Positions 7,721-14,613 of a stretch of 23,882 bases of DNA are shown one piece after another. The stretch is from a virus: positions 1 through 23,882 of IMG/VR virus record IMGVR_UViG_3300025949_000091; one strand, given 5' to 3'. A program made the position numbers and the translations under genes. Position 1 is the first letter of the stretch, and each line of letters starts with the position of its first letter. The notes beneath the pieces are model-generated. The model saw only the letters and a program-made list of their open reading frames with translations, was not told where the DNA came from and did no database searches.

Positions 7721-8275
7721 ATGGAAACAGAACGACAAACAGGGCCGACAGGCTTACCTCTTTACCGCATCCGCCACGAAAGCGGGAAATACGCGGCGGA
7801 GGTCCAAGGATCGCTTATCCCCAACGAGACCGGGCACGATATCATTTTGCATCAGTCCGTTAGCGGTGGCGACTTCTGGATGATCTCGGAGGTGAGTTCG
7901 GGACTCGCACTCGCACCAAAATACTGCAATTCTATTCCGTATGTGCTCAGTGAATATTTGCCATACGCAGAGCGCAACCGCGATCTTATGCCGGGTTTAA
8001 TCGCGACATGTAACGAGAAATACGGCACGCTCGAATCTCTGCCGCTTATGCCGACTAGCGAATGGAAAATATTGGAAGATGCAGCCAATAAAACACCAAT
8101 GCCGGAGTCAATCCCAGGCCCTAATAATTCGGTAATCGCCGAGGTAATCCCGGACGTAACCGACGGCCAATCATCACGCCCCACGCTCCCCGGTGACGCA
8201 CAGCGCACAGCAGAGGCCGTCGCGAGGGTCGGGAGCATCCGGGAGACGACGAAGGCGTGGGAGGTGGTCAGTTGA
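7721..8275 (+). CDS. Hypothetical protein, lower-GC gene
   Basis: 184 residues starting METERQTG, two bases after the previous stop, with GAAGG at 7709-7713 as ribosome binding site. The middle (GHDIILHQSVSGGDFWMISE and AERNRDLMPGLIATCNEKYG) looks like an alpha/beta fold, and the last 60 residues are Pro/Ser/Thr-rich and probably disordered. No family is recognised. Codons at about 7850-8150 are noticeably more AT-rich than in the flanking genes (many AAT, ATT, TTA), which hints at later acquisition. The stop overlaps the following TTG start, so it is integrated into the operon. Confidence 0.65.
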   Translation: METERQTGPTGLPLYRIRHESGKYAAEVQGSLIPNETGHDIILHQSVSGGDFWMISEVSSGLALAPKYCNSIPYVLSEYLPYAERNRDLMPGLIATCNEKYGTLESLPLMPTSEWKILEDAANKTPMPESIPGPNNSVIAEVIPDVTDGQSSRPTLPGDAQRTAEAVARVGSIRETTKAWEVVS

Positions 8276-8766
8276 AAGCAATCACAGTTTGCCAACCATA
8301 CGCGACACTCGTTGCGATCCTGGCGAAGCTCTACGAGACGCGAGGGTGGGCCACAAAATACCGCGGGCCGCTTGCGATCCACGCGGCGGCCGCCGTGCCA
8401 GCATGGGCCGTCACGGCGACGATGGGAAGTCCGGAGATTCGCAAGGCGCTTACTGAAGCCGGTTTCCAAGGCTTCGCCGGTGGCACTCATCGTGACCGCA
8501 AGGCTATCCGGCGCGCGTTGGAGCAGTTGCCGCTCGGCGCAGTCGTGGCGATGTGCGAAGTAACCGACTGCCTTCCAACCAGCGACTTAATCGGCCACCC
8601 GACAGCGTTTGTCGAAAAGATGTGCAAAGAGGATGACCCACAGCTGCACTTCGGGGACTTCTCCCCGGATCGGTTCGCGTGGTTACTCGGGGACGTGAAG
8701 CCGCTTGAGAACCCAGCCACAGCGAAGGGCAAGCAAGGGTTCTGGAATTGGGAGCCCACGCCATGA
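8272..8766 (+). CDS. ASCH-domain protein
   Basis: 164 residues. The product has the ASCH/PUA-like pattern: N-terminal strand KAITVCQPYATL, then YRGPLAIHAA, a central strand GAVVAMCEVTDCLPT, and the closing FAWLLGDVKPLENP followed by QGFWNWEP. ASCH domains bind RNA, and some act as nucleases or on modified nucleosides. In phages they often sit near DNA-modification genes, as here near a methyltransferase and a radical SAM enzyme. The start is TTG at 8272: GGGAGGTGG at 8259-8267 is an excellent ribosome binding site at the right distance, and TTGA overlaps the previous stop. A GTG at 8257 is a weaker alternative. Confidence 0.78.
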   Translation: MKAITVCQPYATLVAILAKLYETRGWATKYRGPLAIHAAAAVPAWAVTATMGSPEIRKALTEAGFQGFAGGTHRDRKAIRRALEQLPLGAVVAMCEVTDCLPTSDLIGHPTAFVEKMCKEDDPQLHFGDFSPDRFAWLLGDVKPLENPATAKGKQGFWNWEPTP

Positions 8767-8828
8767 CCCGCAAACGCAACCGGCGCAAACGCCCACGACC
8801 CCAACCCCGCCCACGCACGCCGGCGTAG
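8763..8828 (+). CDS. Very small basic peptide, possibly truncated
   Basis: An ATG overlapping the ASCH gene stop opens a 21-codon frame of Arg, Lys and Pro (MTRKRNRRKRPRPQPRPRTP) ending in TAG at 8826-8828. The same frame continues after the TAG for 26 more sense codons to a TAG at 8907-8909, so it may be a 48-residue gene broken by an amber codon. It could equally be chance in GC-rich DNA. The overlapping start is the only positive evidence. Confidence 0.3.
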   Translation: MTRKRNRRKRPRPQPRPRTPA

Positions 8829-8905
8829 GACACGGACGACGTGATCCGCCAGGCGCTGGGGAGCGTGCACATCTCGTGGGGCGCTAGGGTGAGGGTGGGC
8901 AGGGG

Positions 8906-9121
8906 TTAGATGGGCGATTCCCCGGTCACGCTGGCCTTGAACGCCTCGACAGCCGAGCGATCGAACCGCAGATCCTCACGCAACAGCATGGGGTTCTGCT
9001 TCGGAAGCGGTTTAATCAAGCCCGCATTGATCCGGCGGTAAAGCGTGCCGCGACTGACACCGAGGTATTGGCAAACCTCATCAACGCTCATGATGTTTAA
9101 CTTGTTCTCTTTGTCCGTCAT
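8906..9121 (-). CDS. MerR/excisionase-like HTH DNA-binding protein
   Basis: The only leftward gene. Its core, MSVDEVCQYLGVSRGTLYRR followed by INAGLIKPLPK and LRFDRSAVEAFKAS, is the HTH_17 / excisionase-type winged helix-turn-helix, a domain of about 55 residues. The ATG at 9121 (MTDKENK) gives 71 residues; upstream in-frame ATGs at 9193 and 9229 would place the start on or before the promoter candidate, so they are less likely. None of the starts has a good ribosome binding site. It is divergent from the SpoVG-like and replication genes across an AT-rich control region and is a good candidate for the regulator binding the repeats there. No integrase is visible, so an excisionase role is unproven. 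Confidence 0.75.
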   Translation of the reverse strand: MTDKENKLNIMSVDEVCQYLGVSRGTLYRRINAGLIKPLPKQNPMLLREDLRFDRSAVEAFKASVTGESPI

Positions 9122-9126
9122 GTGCT

Positions 9127-9139
9127 TATTGTACCGTAT
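9127..9139 (+). repeat. Operator candidate, left arm of 13-bp inverted repeat
   Basis: TATTGTACCGTAT here is perfectly repeated in inverse orientation at 9211-9223, with 71 bases between. Each arm has partial internal symmetry around GTAC, as expected of a dimer-binding operator half. This copy lies just upstream of the leftward start codon. Confidence 0.55.
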
Positions 9140-9199
9140 GTTCAAACGATCAGAAACCGGCACCGTTACAGGTGGCAAAGTTAGAGTAGACATACCTAT

Positions 9200-9208
9200 A
9201 TTATGGCA
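9200..9208 (-). promoter_or_regulatory. Leftward extended -10 promoter candidate
   Basis: On the minus strand this reads TGCCATAAT, an extended -10 (TGn plus CATAAT, five of six matches to TATAAT). The -35 position is poor, as is common for extended -10 promoters. Transcription would begin near 9193 and leave a leader of about 70 bases before the ATG at 9121. Confidence 0.4.
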
Positions 9209-9210
9209 GA

Positions 9211-9223
9211 ATACGGTACAATA
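9211..9223 (-). repeat. Operator candidate, right arm of 13-bp inverted repeat
   Basis: ATACGGTACAATA is the exact reverse complement of 9127-9139. It lies immediately upstream of the leftward extended -10 element, in the -35/spacer position, and includes TACAAT that could be a rightward -10. Binding here would be well placed to control both directions. Confidence 0.55.
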
Positions 9224-9315
9224 GAACATAAGAACATGTGAGATATTAGGAACTATCGAACAGTATTTTACAGCTATTGGTTAGAGACACAGCGTAGCGA
9301 GAAAGGTTGCACAGG

Positions 9316-9612
9316 ATGGCAGAACAGCAGAAAAAACCCATTAAGGTAACGGTAACGGAAGTCAAGCCGATAGATTGGGGCAGCATGCGGGCGTTCGCTA
9401 CGATCCAGATCGGGCCGGTCACGATCAAGGAATGCCGGCTTGTGAAGGAAGAGAATAAAACCGCGTGGGTGTCGCCCCCGCAAAAGACGTGGGACAAAGG
9501 CGACGGCAAGAAGGGCTATGTCTCACTCGTTCAGTGGCCGCAGGAATGGAACGACGCCATAAACGCCGCCGTGCTTGCCGCCTACGCCGAAGCTACCGGG
9601 AAAGGTCTTTAG
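9316..9612 (+). CDS. SpoVG-like protein
   Basis: 98 residues. The sequence follows the SpoVG family layout: a first strand IKVTVTEVKPID, then MRAFATIQIGPVTIKECRLV, a strand-turn WVSPPQKTWDKGDGKKGYVS with the SPP(Q)K element where SpoVG has MPS, and a C-terminal helix EWNDAINAAVLAAYAEA. SpoVG proteins are small nucleic-acid-binding regulators; in phages they often stand before replication genes, as here. GAAAGG at 9301-9306 is nine bases before the ATG at 9316; a TTG at 9307 is too close to it. It is the first rightward gene after the control region and is followed directly by the primase, so the two are probably co-transcribed. Confidence 0.65.
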   Translation: MAEQQKKPIKVTVTEVKPIDWGSMRAFATIQIGPVTIKECRLVKEENKTAWVSPPQKTWDKGDGKKGYVSLVQWPQEWNDAINAAVLAAYAEATGKGL

Positions 9613-12375
9613 GTGTCTGTTGTGGACGTAAAGAAAGACCCGGACCGGAAACCGCCGACGTTAACGGTGCTGCCTGACGGAATTCCCGCGCTCCTGCGCA
9701 GTCGTGCGAAGTGGGTCGGCTGGCGCTGGGAGTGGCGTGAGGGATCATGGACCAAGCCGCCAATCAACCTGCGCACCGGCGGCAACGGCAGCTCGACGAA
9801 CAAGAAGACTTGGAGTACTTTCGAGAAGGCTGTTGAGGTCTATCAGAACCCGCATCGGGGATTCGCCCTGGACGGCATAGGCTACGCGCTTGAAGTGTCC
9901 GACGGGATTGTTGGCATGGACTGGGATCATGTGTTTGATCCGGTGACAGGTGAAATCCTGTGCGATACAGCAGAGGGTGACGCGCGCACGATGGACACCT
10001 ATATCGAACTCTCGCCCACGGGGGGCGCGTACCGCGGATTCGCGCTCGCTGACCTGCCGCCCGCCGAACGACGGGCGGGGAACTTCGAAATCTATAACTG
10101 TGGGCGATATCTCACATGCACCGGGCACAAACTCGCGTTCGCGCCGGAGACCATCGAGATCCGTCAAGAGCAAGTAGACGCTTACCATGCGCATGTGTTC
10201 AAGGATCGCATCGCCCGGAAACGCGAAGTCAAGCGCGGGCGGCCGCGCGCCGGCGGACCGATGAACCTTTCCGATTCGCAGCTCATCGACGTAGCGCGCG
10301 GAGCTCGGAACGGCGCGGCATTCTCGGCACTGTTCGACAGCGGCAGCCTCGCGGCCTACGGAGACGATCATTCGGCGGCGGATCTCGCGCTGTGCAACTA
10401 CCTCGCGTTCTACGCGGAAGGCGACGAAATGCGGATCGATCGACTGTTCCGCCAAAGCGCGCTCATGAGGGAGAAGTGGGAGCGCCCTGATTACCGGACG
10501 TGGACCATCGAACTTGCCGTTTCAGGACGCACCGAGTTCTACCATCCGCCAGGAACGGAGCAACCGCCAAGGCACCCAAAACCGCCGACGCCGGCACCGC
10601 CGCGCGGACATGACGGCCCGCCTGTCGACGACTTCGAACCGCAAGGTTCCGACCTTTTGGGAGACGCGACACCGGAGCAGGAACCGCTTGATCCCAGGTT
10701 TATTGACGGGCTGCCCTACATCGAAACGAACCGCCGGGAATACCGAACGATCGCCGACGAAATGCTTCAAGCACTCGTAGACGCCAACGATCCGCCGACG
10801 GTATTTGTCCGCGCCGGGAAGCTCGCCCGCGTGCAGACCGTCGAGGAGAAAGGAAACACGTTTGCCCAGATCCAGAACCTGAACGCCTCCATGATGAGGG
10901 ACCGGCTTTCGCGCGTGGCGAACTTCGTATCGACGTCGGAGAAGCGCGGCACGGTCCCCGTAGCCCCTCCCGCAGGCCAGGTGGAGGATTTGCTATTCCG
11001 TCCGCATTGGCCCGGGATCGCCCTGCTCAACGGGATCGTGACCGCGCCAATCGTCGGCTATGACGGATCGATCACGGCGGCACCCGGTTACCACGCGAAT
11101 GCGCGGCTTTACTACTTCGCGGAGAAACCGCTAGACATCGCGGACACGACGCCCACCAAAGAGAGGGTTGCAGCGTCGGTGGCGCTCTTGCTCGACGACA
11201 TGCTCGCCGACTTCCCGTTCGTTGACAGAGCCTCGCGCGCGCACGCGCTGGCGTATATCCTATTGCCGTTCGTCCGGCTGCTCATCAACGGCCCGACGCC
11301 GCTGCACATCATCGACGCGCCGAAGTCGGGAACGGGAAAGACGCTACTTGCCCTCGTCTGCTCCGCGCTGTTCGTCCCCGGCGGCGCGCCAGTCAAGACG
11401 TGTCCGCAGACAGAAGAAGAATGGGCGAAGGTTCTGACGACGTTCCTGATCGAAGGCGACTCGCATATCCTGCTGGACAATGCCCGCTATCTCAACTACG
11501 AAACTTTGTTCGGCGCGCTCACGTCGCCGGCATGGAAAGACCGCGTGCTTGGCTTCTCGGAGAGCGTACGCATTCCGATAAAGCTTGTATGGGCTGCGAC
11601 ATCGAACAACCTCGCAGGCAACGACGAGCTAAACCGGCGCTCGATCATGATCCGAATGGACGCCCAGGTCGAGACGCCATCAGAGCGGGACGGCTTTCAT
11701 CATCCCGACATCATGGGCTGGATCGCACAGGAACGGCCTCGTTTGGTGTCGGCGGCACTGACTATTATCCGCGCATGGATCGACGCCGGAAGGCCAGCAT
11801 ACAGCGGAGAAAACGGCACGATCGGGAGCTTCGAAAGCTGGATCGCGGTCATTGGCGGCATTCTGGAAACCGCCGGCGTAGACGGATTCCTCGGCAACCG
11901 GGAGGAACAAAAGAAGCAAATCGACAGCGAAGGGGATGTTTGGACGGGATTTATTGCCCAATGGTATGAGCGATTTAATACCAGTAAGGCGACAACGGGG
12001 CAATTAATTGATTTAGCGCGGCCGTTTTTGGCAGACAAAATCGAGTCAAAAAGCGAACGCGGCGAAATGACAAAACTCGGAAAATTATTGCAGAAATACA
12101 ATAATCGGATTTTTTCCGGGATGAAAATCGTGGCAGATGGAAGGGATTCCGGTGGAATTCAGTGTTATCGGTTACGAAATGCTGGATTAACAGGGACTTC
12201 TGGGACTTCTGGGACTTTACCCGGCCTATACGGGGAAGTATCCGGTAATGATTTAAATACAGCCAATAATACGCAATCGGAATTAAATAATAAAACAACA
12301 GATACTACCCCTATAGCGGCTGGAAATGTCCCTTACGTCCCAGAAGTCCCAGTGCGCCGAACGGAGGTCTTTTAA
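9613..12375 (+). CDS. Primase-polymerase / helicase, NrS-1 polymerase-like
   Basis: A 920-residue replication protein. The N-terminal primase-polymerase domain (about 25-205) has WVGWRWEWREGSWTKPPIN, GIVGMDWDH with the metal-binding pair D103 and D105, and NFEIYNCGRYLTCTGH (E159). The next block, about 218-310, matches the helix-bundle domain of NrS-1-type polymerases (ADLALCNYLAFYAEGD, IDRLFRQSALMREKWERPDY). After a Pro-rich linker comes an ATPase/helicase domain with Walker A PKSGTGKT at 570-577 and Walker B HILLDN (D622). The motif usually reading SPSGxGLH is SPTGGAYR (134-141), so the expected histidine is not where I look for it. GTG 9613 directly follows the TAG of the previous gene, with AAAGG at 9601-9605. 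The last 70 residues are low complexity and encoded by AT-rich DNA with repeats. Confidence 0.85.
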   Translation: MSVVDVKKDPDRKPPTLTVLPDGIPALLRSRAKWVGWRWEWREGSWTKPPINLRTGGNGSSTNKKTWSTFEKAVEVYQNPHRGFALDGIGYALEVSDGIVGMDWDHVFDPVTGEILCDTAEGDARTMDTYIELSPTGGAYRGFALADLPPAERRAGNFEIYNCGRYLTCTGHKLAFAPETIEIRQEQVDAYHAHVFKDRIARKREVKRGRPRAGGPMNLSDSQLIDVARGARNGAAFSALFDSGSLAAYGDDHSAADLALCNYLAFYAEGDEMRIDRLFRQSALMREKWERPDYRTWTIELAVSGRTEFYHPPGTEQPPRHPKPPTPAPPRGHDGPPVDDFEPQGSDLLGDATPEQEPLDPRFIDGLPYIETNRREYRTIADEMLQALVDANDPPTVFVRAGKLARVQTVEEKGNTFAQIQNLNASMMRDRLSRVANFVSTSEKRGTVPVAPPAGQVEDLLFRPHWPGIALLNGIVTAPIVGYDGSITAAPGYHANARLYYFAEKPLDIADTTPTKERVAASVALLLDDMLADFPFVDRASRAHALAYILLPFVRLLINGPTPLHIIDAPKSGTGKTLLALVCSALFVPGGAPVKTCPQTEEEWAKVLTTFLIEGDSHILLDNARYLNYETLFGALTSPAWKDRVLGFSESVRIPIKLVWAATSNNLAGNDELNRRSIMIRMDAQVETPSERDGFHHPDIMGWIAQERPRLVSAALTIIRAWIDAGRPAYSGENGTIGSFESWIAVIGGILETAGVDGFLGNREEQKKQIDSEGDVWTGFIAQWYERFNTSKATTGQLIDLARPFLADKIESKSERGEMTKLGKLLQKYNNRIFSGMKIVADGRDSGGIQCYRLRNAGLTGTSGTSGTLPGLYGEVSGNDLNTANNTQSELNNKTTDTTPIAAGNVPYVPEVPVRRTEVF
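12193..12352 (+). repeat. Tandem and inverted repeats in primase 3' end (origin candidate)
   Basis: Three tandem 9-base units start at 12193 (GGGACTTCT, GGGACTTCT, GGGACTTTA). Sixteen bases of this array (12200-12215) recur as a perfect inverted copy at 12337-12352 (GTCCCAGAAGTCCCAG). The intervening 121 bases are AT-rich with long A/T runs. Iteron-like repeats beside an AT-rich stretch inside a replication gene are how many phage origins look; the protein read-through is only GTSGTSGT and VPYVPEVP. Confidence 0.5.
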
Positions 12376-12893
12376 TGGCCTCGCAAAAGCTCCCGAAGAA
12401 AGCCCCCTGCTCTGTGGAAGCGCTCGGCGTCGATCGATTGACGACTTACCTGCACATCAGTGGCATTACGCTGGCCGTCGGGGAAGGCGATACGCTGACG
12501 ATCAACTACGAAGGCGCACCGCTCCCGGAATGGATGAAGGAAGCGCTCGCATATTACAAGGGCGCGATCCTTGACATCCTGCGCCCTTCGCCGGAGATCC
12601 TGGCTAAGCGCGAGGCGTTCCAGTTCGTCTACGACCGCATCTGCCGCATGCGGTTCGAAGACCCGGCCAAGGGCACCAGGGAAGCCGGGCAATCGTGGCT
12701 GCGCCGCAAGATCGAGGAGCTCGCCGGCGGATGCGACCTTGTCGATGGCTATACCGATCCCGGCTGCCCGTTTGCGGATTCGGCGTTGCTGGCGCTACGG
12801 ATGGAGATGGACGAACTAACCGCACCCGGCAACCCTTACCCGATCCCGAAAAGCGATCCGCGTCCGCGTTTTACGAACGGGAAATTGGAGTAA
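12375..12893 (+). CDS. Hypothetical replication-module protein with TubC-like N-terminus
   Basis: 172 residues. GGAGGT at 12363-12368 stands six bases from the ATG, and TAATG joins it to the primase. Residues about 15-70 (VDRLTTYLHISGITLAVGEG through WMKEALAYYKGAILDILRP) follow the helix-strand-strand-helix layout of TubC-type N-terminal docking domains. Small proteins with this domain occur next to phage primases, where they may dock to the replication protein. The C-terminal half (FQFVYDRICRMRF, GQSWLRRKIEELAGG) is helical with no recognised motif. A role as primase/helicase partner is inferred from position. Confidence 0.6.
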   Translation: MASQKLPKKAPCSVEALGVDRLTTYLHISGITLAVGEGDTLTINYEGAPLPEWMKEALAYYKGAILDILRPSPEILAKREAFQFVYDRICRMRFEDPAKGTREAGQSWLRRKIEELAGGCDLVDGYTDPGCPFADSALLALRMEMDELTAPGNPYPIPKSDPRPRFTNGKLE

Positions 12894-13068
12894 ACGCCTG
12901 CAATTTATCGCGCGATTGTCGCCATAAATCAACGCAACTATCTTTACCCATCCTGCCCCGCCAACGCGGGAGCCCGGATTTACTGCGATTTACTGGACCG
13001 GTGTATAACCGCTAACGACCGATTTTGACGGTTAGGCGGTGACGTGAGGAGAGAAGGAGACGAGAGCG
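12894..13068 (+). promoter_or_regulatory. Intergenic control region after the replication genes
   Basis: 175 bases without a gene. A sigma-70-like promoter candidate has TTGTCG at 12916-12921 and TATCTT at 12939-12944 with 17 bases between, four of six matches each. A small hairpin CCCGC-CAAC-GCGGG lies at 12957-12970. GATTTACTG is directly repeated at 12977-12985 and 12987-12995, ten bases apart, like two operator half-sites on one face of the helix. A 9-bp stem with a single bulge pairs 13008-13016 with 13031-13040. GAAGGAGA at 13053-13060 is the ribosome binding site of the next gene. The elements are seen; their use is inferred. Confidence 0.4.
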
Positions 13069-13755
13069 ATGAGCGAGCGATTGCGAGAGGTTTTAGAGCG
13101 GGTTGCGAAGGCGACGCCTGGCGAGTGGCATACGTGCCTTGGTTCCGGCGAGCACTTGATGACCGCTGTGGCGGCTGACGTGCCGGATAACAAGACGGTT
13201 TTGATAGCCGACTGCCTGCCGGAGTACGCACTGAAAGAGGGCTGGGTTGTCAAGGATCACAGGCCGAACATTGACCTCATCGCCCACGCTCCCGACGATC
13301 TCGCGGCGATGGCTCCCGTGGTGGCGGCTGCGCTGCGGGCCAAGGACGCAAACGACGAATGGTTGGCGCTTCAGTGTGAGTACCCAGTTCACACTGACCC
13401 TGACTTCCACGGCAAGGTATCCGAGCTTATGGCGGGTGACTTCCTCGAACGGTCGGACCAAGCGGCGACACGACACCTGGAGTTGCAGGGCGAATTGTAC
13501 GCCGCCTGTGACGCCTTCGACACGGGCGCGCCGGCCACCGACCGGGACCGGCTGCGTGACGCGGTTGTGGCGGCGGCCCTAGCCGAGCGTAAGGCTGAGG
13601 CAGTTTACAATTCGAAGTATCCTGCTGGCAGGGAGCAATATAGCAGCGAGCAAGGGCAAAAGGATTTACATGAGCTGTTCGAGGCGCACAAATCCCGCGC
13701 AGAAGCCACTGACGCTCTCTTGGCATTCGAAGCCACGAAGGAGCCCCGCCAATGA
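13069..13755 (+). CDS. Ead/Ea22-like phage protein
   Basis: 228 residues. The N-terminus carries ATPGEW (residues about 15-20), then NIDLIAHAPDDLAAMAPVVA, the pattern shared by many phage accessory proteins of the Ead/Ea22 type (ATPGPW followed by an I-A-x-A-D element). The remainder (HLELQGELYAACDAF, AALAERKAEAVYNSKYP, LHELFEAHKSRAEATDALLA) is almost all helix with probable coiled coil. Function in the family is unknown. It has a strong ribosome binding site of its own and follows a control region, so it likely heads a small-gene operon through to about 14.2 kb. Its stop overlaps the next start. Confidence 0.6.
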   Translation: MSERLREVLERVAKATPGEWHTCLGSGEHLMTAVAADVPDNKTVLIADCLPEYALKEGWVVKDHRPNIDLIAHAPDDLAAMAPVVAAALRAKDANDEWLALQCEYPVHTDPDFHGKVSELMAGDFLERSDQAATRHLELQGELYAACDAFDTGAPATDRDRLRDAVVAAALAERKAEAVYNSKYPAGREQYSSEQGQKDLHELFEAHKSRAEATDALLAFEATKEPRQ

Positions 13756-13973
13756 ACTACACCCTTTACCGCGTGGTCCCCGTGACGGACGCGCCGACGC
13801 CGGGAGTGAGGCTGGGGTAGGTGTGGACATCGGACTACTTCATGTGCCCTGAAGAAACGCCCGTTGACAGGATGGCTGAAACGATCATTGCCGGTATGGA
13901 AGACAATCCCGGCTCCGACCGCGTCGAGTGGGACCAGGACGGCGCGCATTACCTGCTGCGGAGGACGGCATGA
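13752..13973 (+). pseudogene. Small gene interrupted by an in-frame amber codon
   Basis: An ATG overlapping the previous stop (ATGA) opens MNYTLYRVVPVTDAPTPGVRLG and then TAG at 13818-13820. The same frame continues without another stop for 50 codons (VWTSDYFMCPEETPVDRMAE onward) to a TGA at 13971-13973 that itself overlaps the next ATG. Overlaps at both outer ends in one frame strongly suggest a single 73-residue gene with an amber codon at position 23. Alternatives are a nonsense mutation, read-through, or re-initiation at the GTG at 13821 right after the TAG (GAGGCTGGGG lies just upstream). TAG is a normal stop elsewhere in this window. No family is recognised. Confidence 0.55.
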
Positions 13974-14200
13974 AAACCATCACGCCCGCCGAACCGCTCT
14001 ACCGTGTCGCGTGGGTACGGAGGGATGACCCCCGCAAGACGGTGCACTATGGTGACCCGAGGCCGTTGAACGTTACCCAGGCATGGGCCGATTACCAGAC
14101 GCGCAACGACCCCGAAGCCGTTTATAGCGTGGTCGAAGCCGATGTGCCGTATGGCGACCCGGACTTCCTGAGCCTGCGGGGATTCAACCGGCTGACGTGA
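13970..14200 (+). CDS. Hypothetical small protein
   Basis: 76 residues beginning MKTITPAEPLYRVAWVRRDD. GGAGGA precedes the ATG at 13970, which overlaps the preceding TGA. The sequence alternates short strands and turns (LYRVAWV, TVHYGDPRPLN, VYSVVEAD) with one helix (TQAWADYQTRND), resembling a small alpha/beta fold. The opening LYRVAWV resembles TLYRVVPV in the interrupted gene just upstream, so the two may be related small proteins, although similarity over so few residues is weak evidence. No function can be assigned. Confidence 0.6.
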   Translation: MKTITPAEPLYRVAWVRRDDPRKTVHYGDPRPLNVTQAWADYQTRNDPEAVYSVVEADVPYGDPDFLSLRGFNRLT

Positions 14201-14318
14201 GCCAGAGCGGTAATGCCGACATTTGGCCGTTTAAAATAGTTTAAAACGCGGTTAGTCGATTTCGTGACACTTATGTCATGGGCGGCCTGCGGAGGCGGCT
14301 GGGAGAGAGGGAGAGACG
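14201..14318 (+). promoter_or_regulatory. Intergenic region with small dyad
   Basis: 118 bases. TTTAAAA occurs twice (14230-14236 and 14240-14246). A dyad TGACA-CTTA-TGTCA lies at 14265-14278 and could be an operator. The end carries a purine-rich ribosome binding site (GAGGGAGAG, 14307-14315) for the next gene. No confident promoter is seen. Confidence 0.35.
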
Positions 14319-14594
14319 ATGCCAGTTTATGATGAGAACGGTGTGCGTATTTTGCATTTTGGTTTTGGTGATTTGTCTGTGCTTCAGCGTAAACCTGAAG
14401 CCGAAGGGCCTGACGATTTCGCGAACATCGTCATGATCGAATCCGAAAGCGAGTGCCACGAGATCGGGACGGACACCGGTAGCAGACCGATGTCAAATCC
14501 TGTGGTCGTGATGGTGTTCGAGAAACCGGAATCCGTTGACGTGGTCATAAGTGCACTCCAACGGGTAAAGGATCATCTCACGGCGCAGGGCTGA
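14319..14594 (+). CDS. Hypothetical small protein
   Basis: 91 residues starting MPVYDENGVRILHFGFGD. A strong ribosome binding site stands before the ATG. The protein is acidic, with a final strand-helix unit NPVVVMVFEKPESVDVVISA followed by LQRVKDHL. No Cys cluster, signal peptide or membrane segment is apparent. Codon use in the first 25 codons is AT-richer (many TTT, GGT), then returns to the local norm. No family is recognised. Confidence 0.6.
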   Translation: MPVYDENGVRILHFGFGDLSVLQRKPEAEGPDDFANIVMIESESECHEIGTDTGSRPMSNPVVVMVFEKPESVDVVISALQRVKDHLTAQG

Positions 14595-14613
14595 CCGGAA
14601 AGGAACAAACGCC

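Larger units (their letters stand above)
9122..9315. promoter_or_regulatory. AT-rich divergent control region
   Basis: This 194-base stretch between the leftward HTH gene and the rightward SpoVG-like gene is clearly AT-rich against its surroundings. It contains the 13-bp inverted repeat described separately, three copies of GAACAT/ATGTTC (9138-9143, 9224-9229, 9232-9237), a leftward extended -10, and TACAAT at 9217-9222 that could serve as a rightward -10, although no good -35 is seen at standard spacing. The arrangement resembles a phage early switch: opposing promoters with operators between and over them. Confidence 0.6.

Noticed and set aside
12193-12219. CRISPR or satellite array
   Set aside because: Three 9-base units without spacers, inside an open reading frame; not a CRISPR.
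8763-13973. Genome-wide TAG recoding
   Set aside because: TAG ends several well-bounded genes here (stops at 1936, 3235, 3923, 9610) with a new start right after, so TAG is a normal stop.
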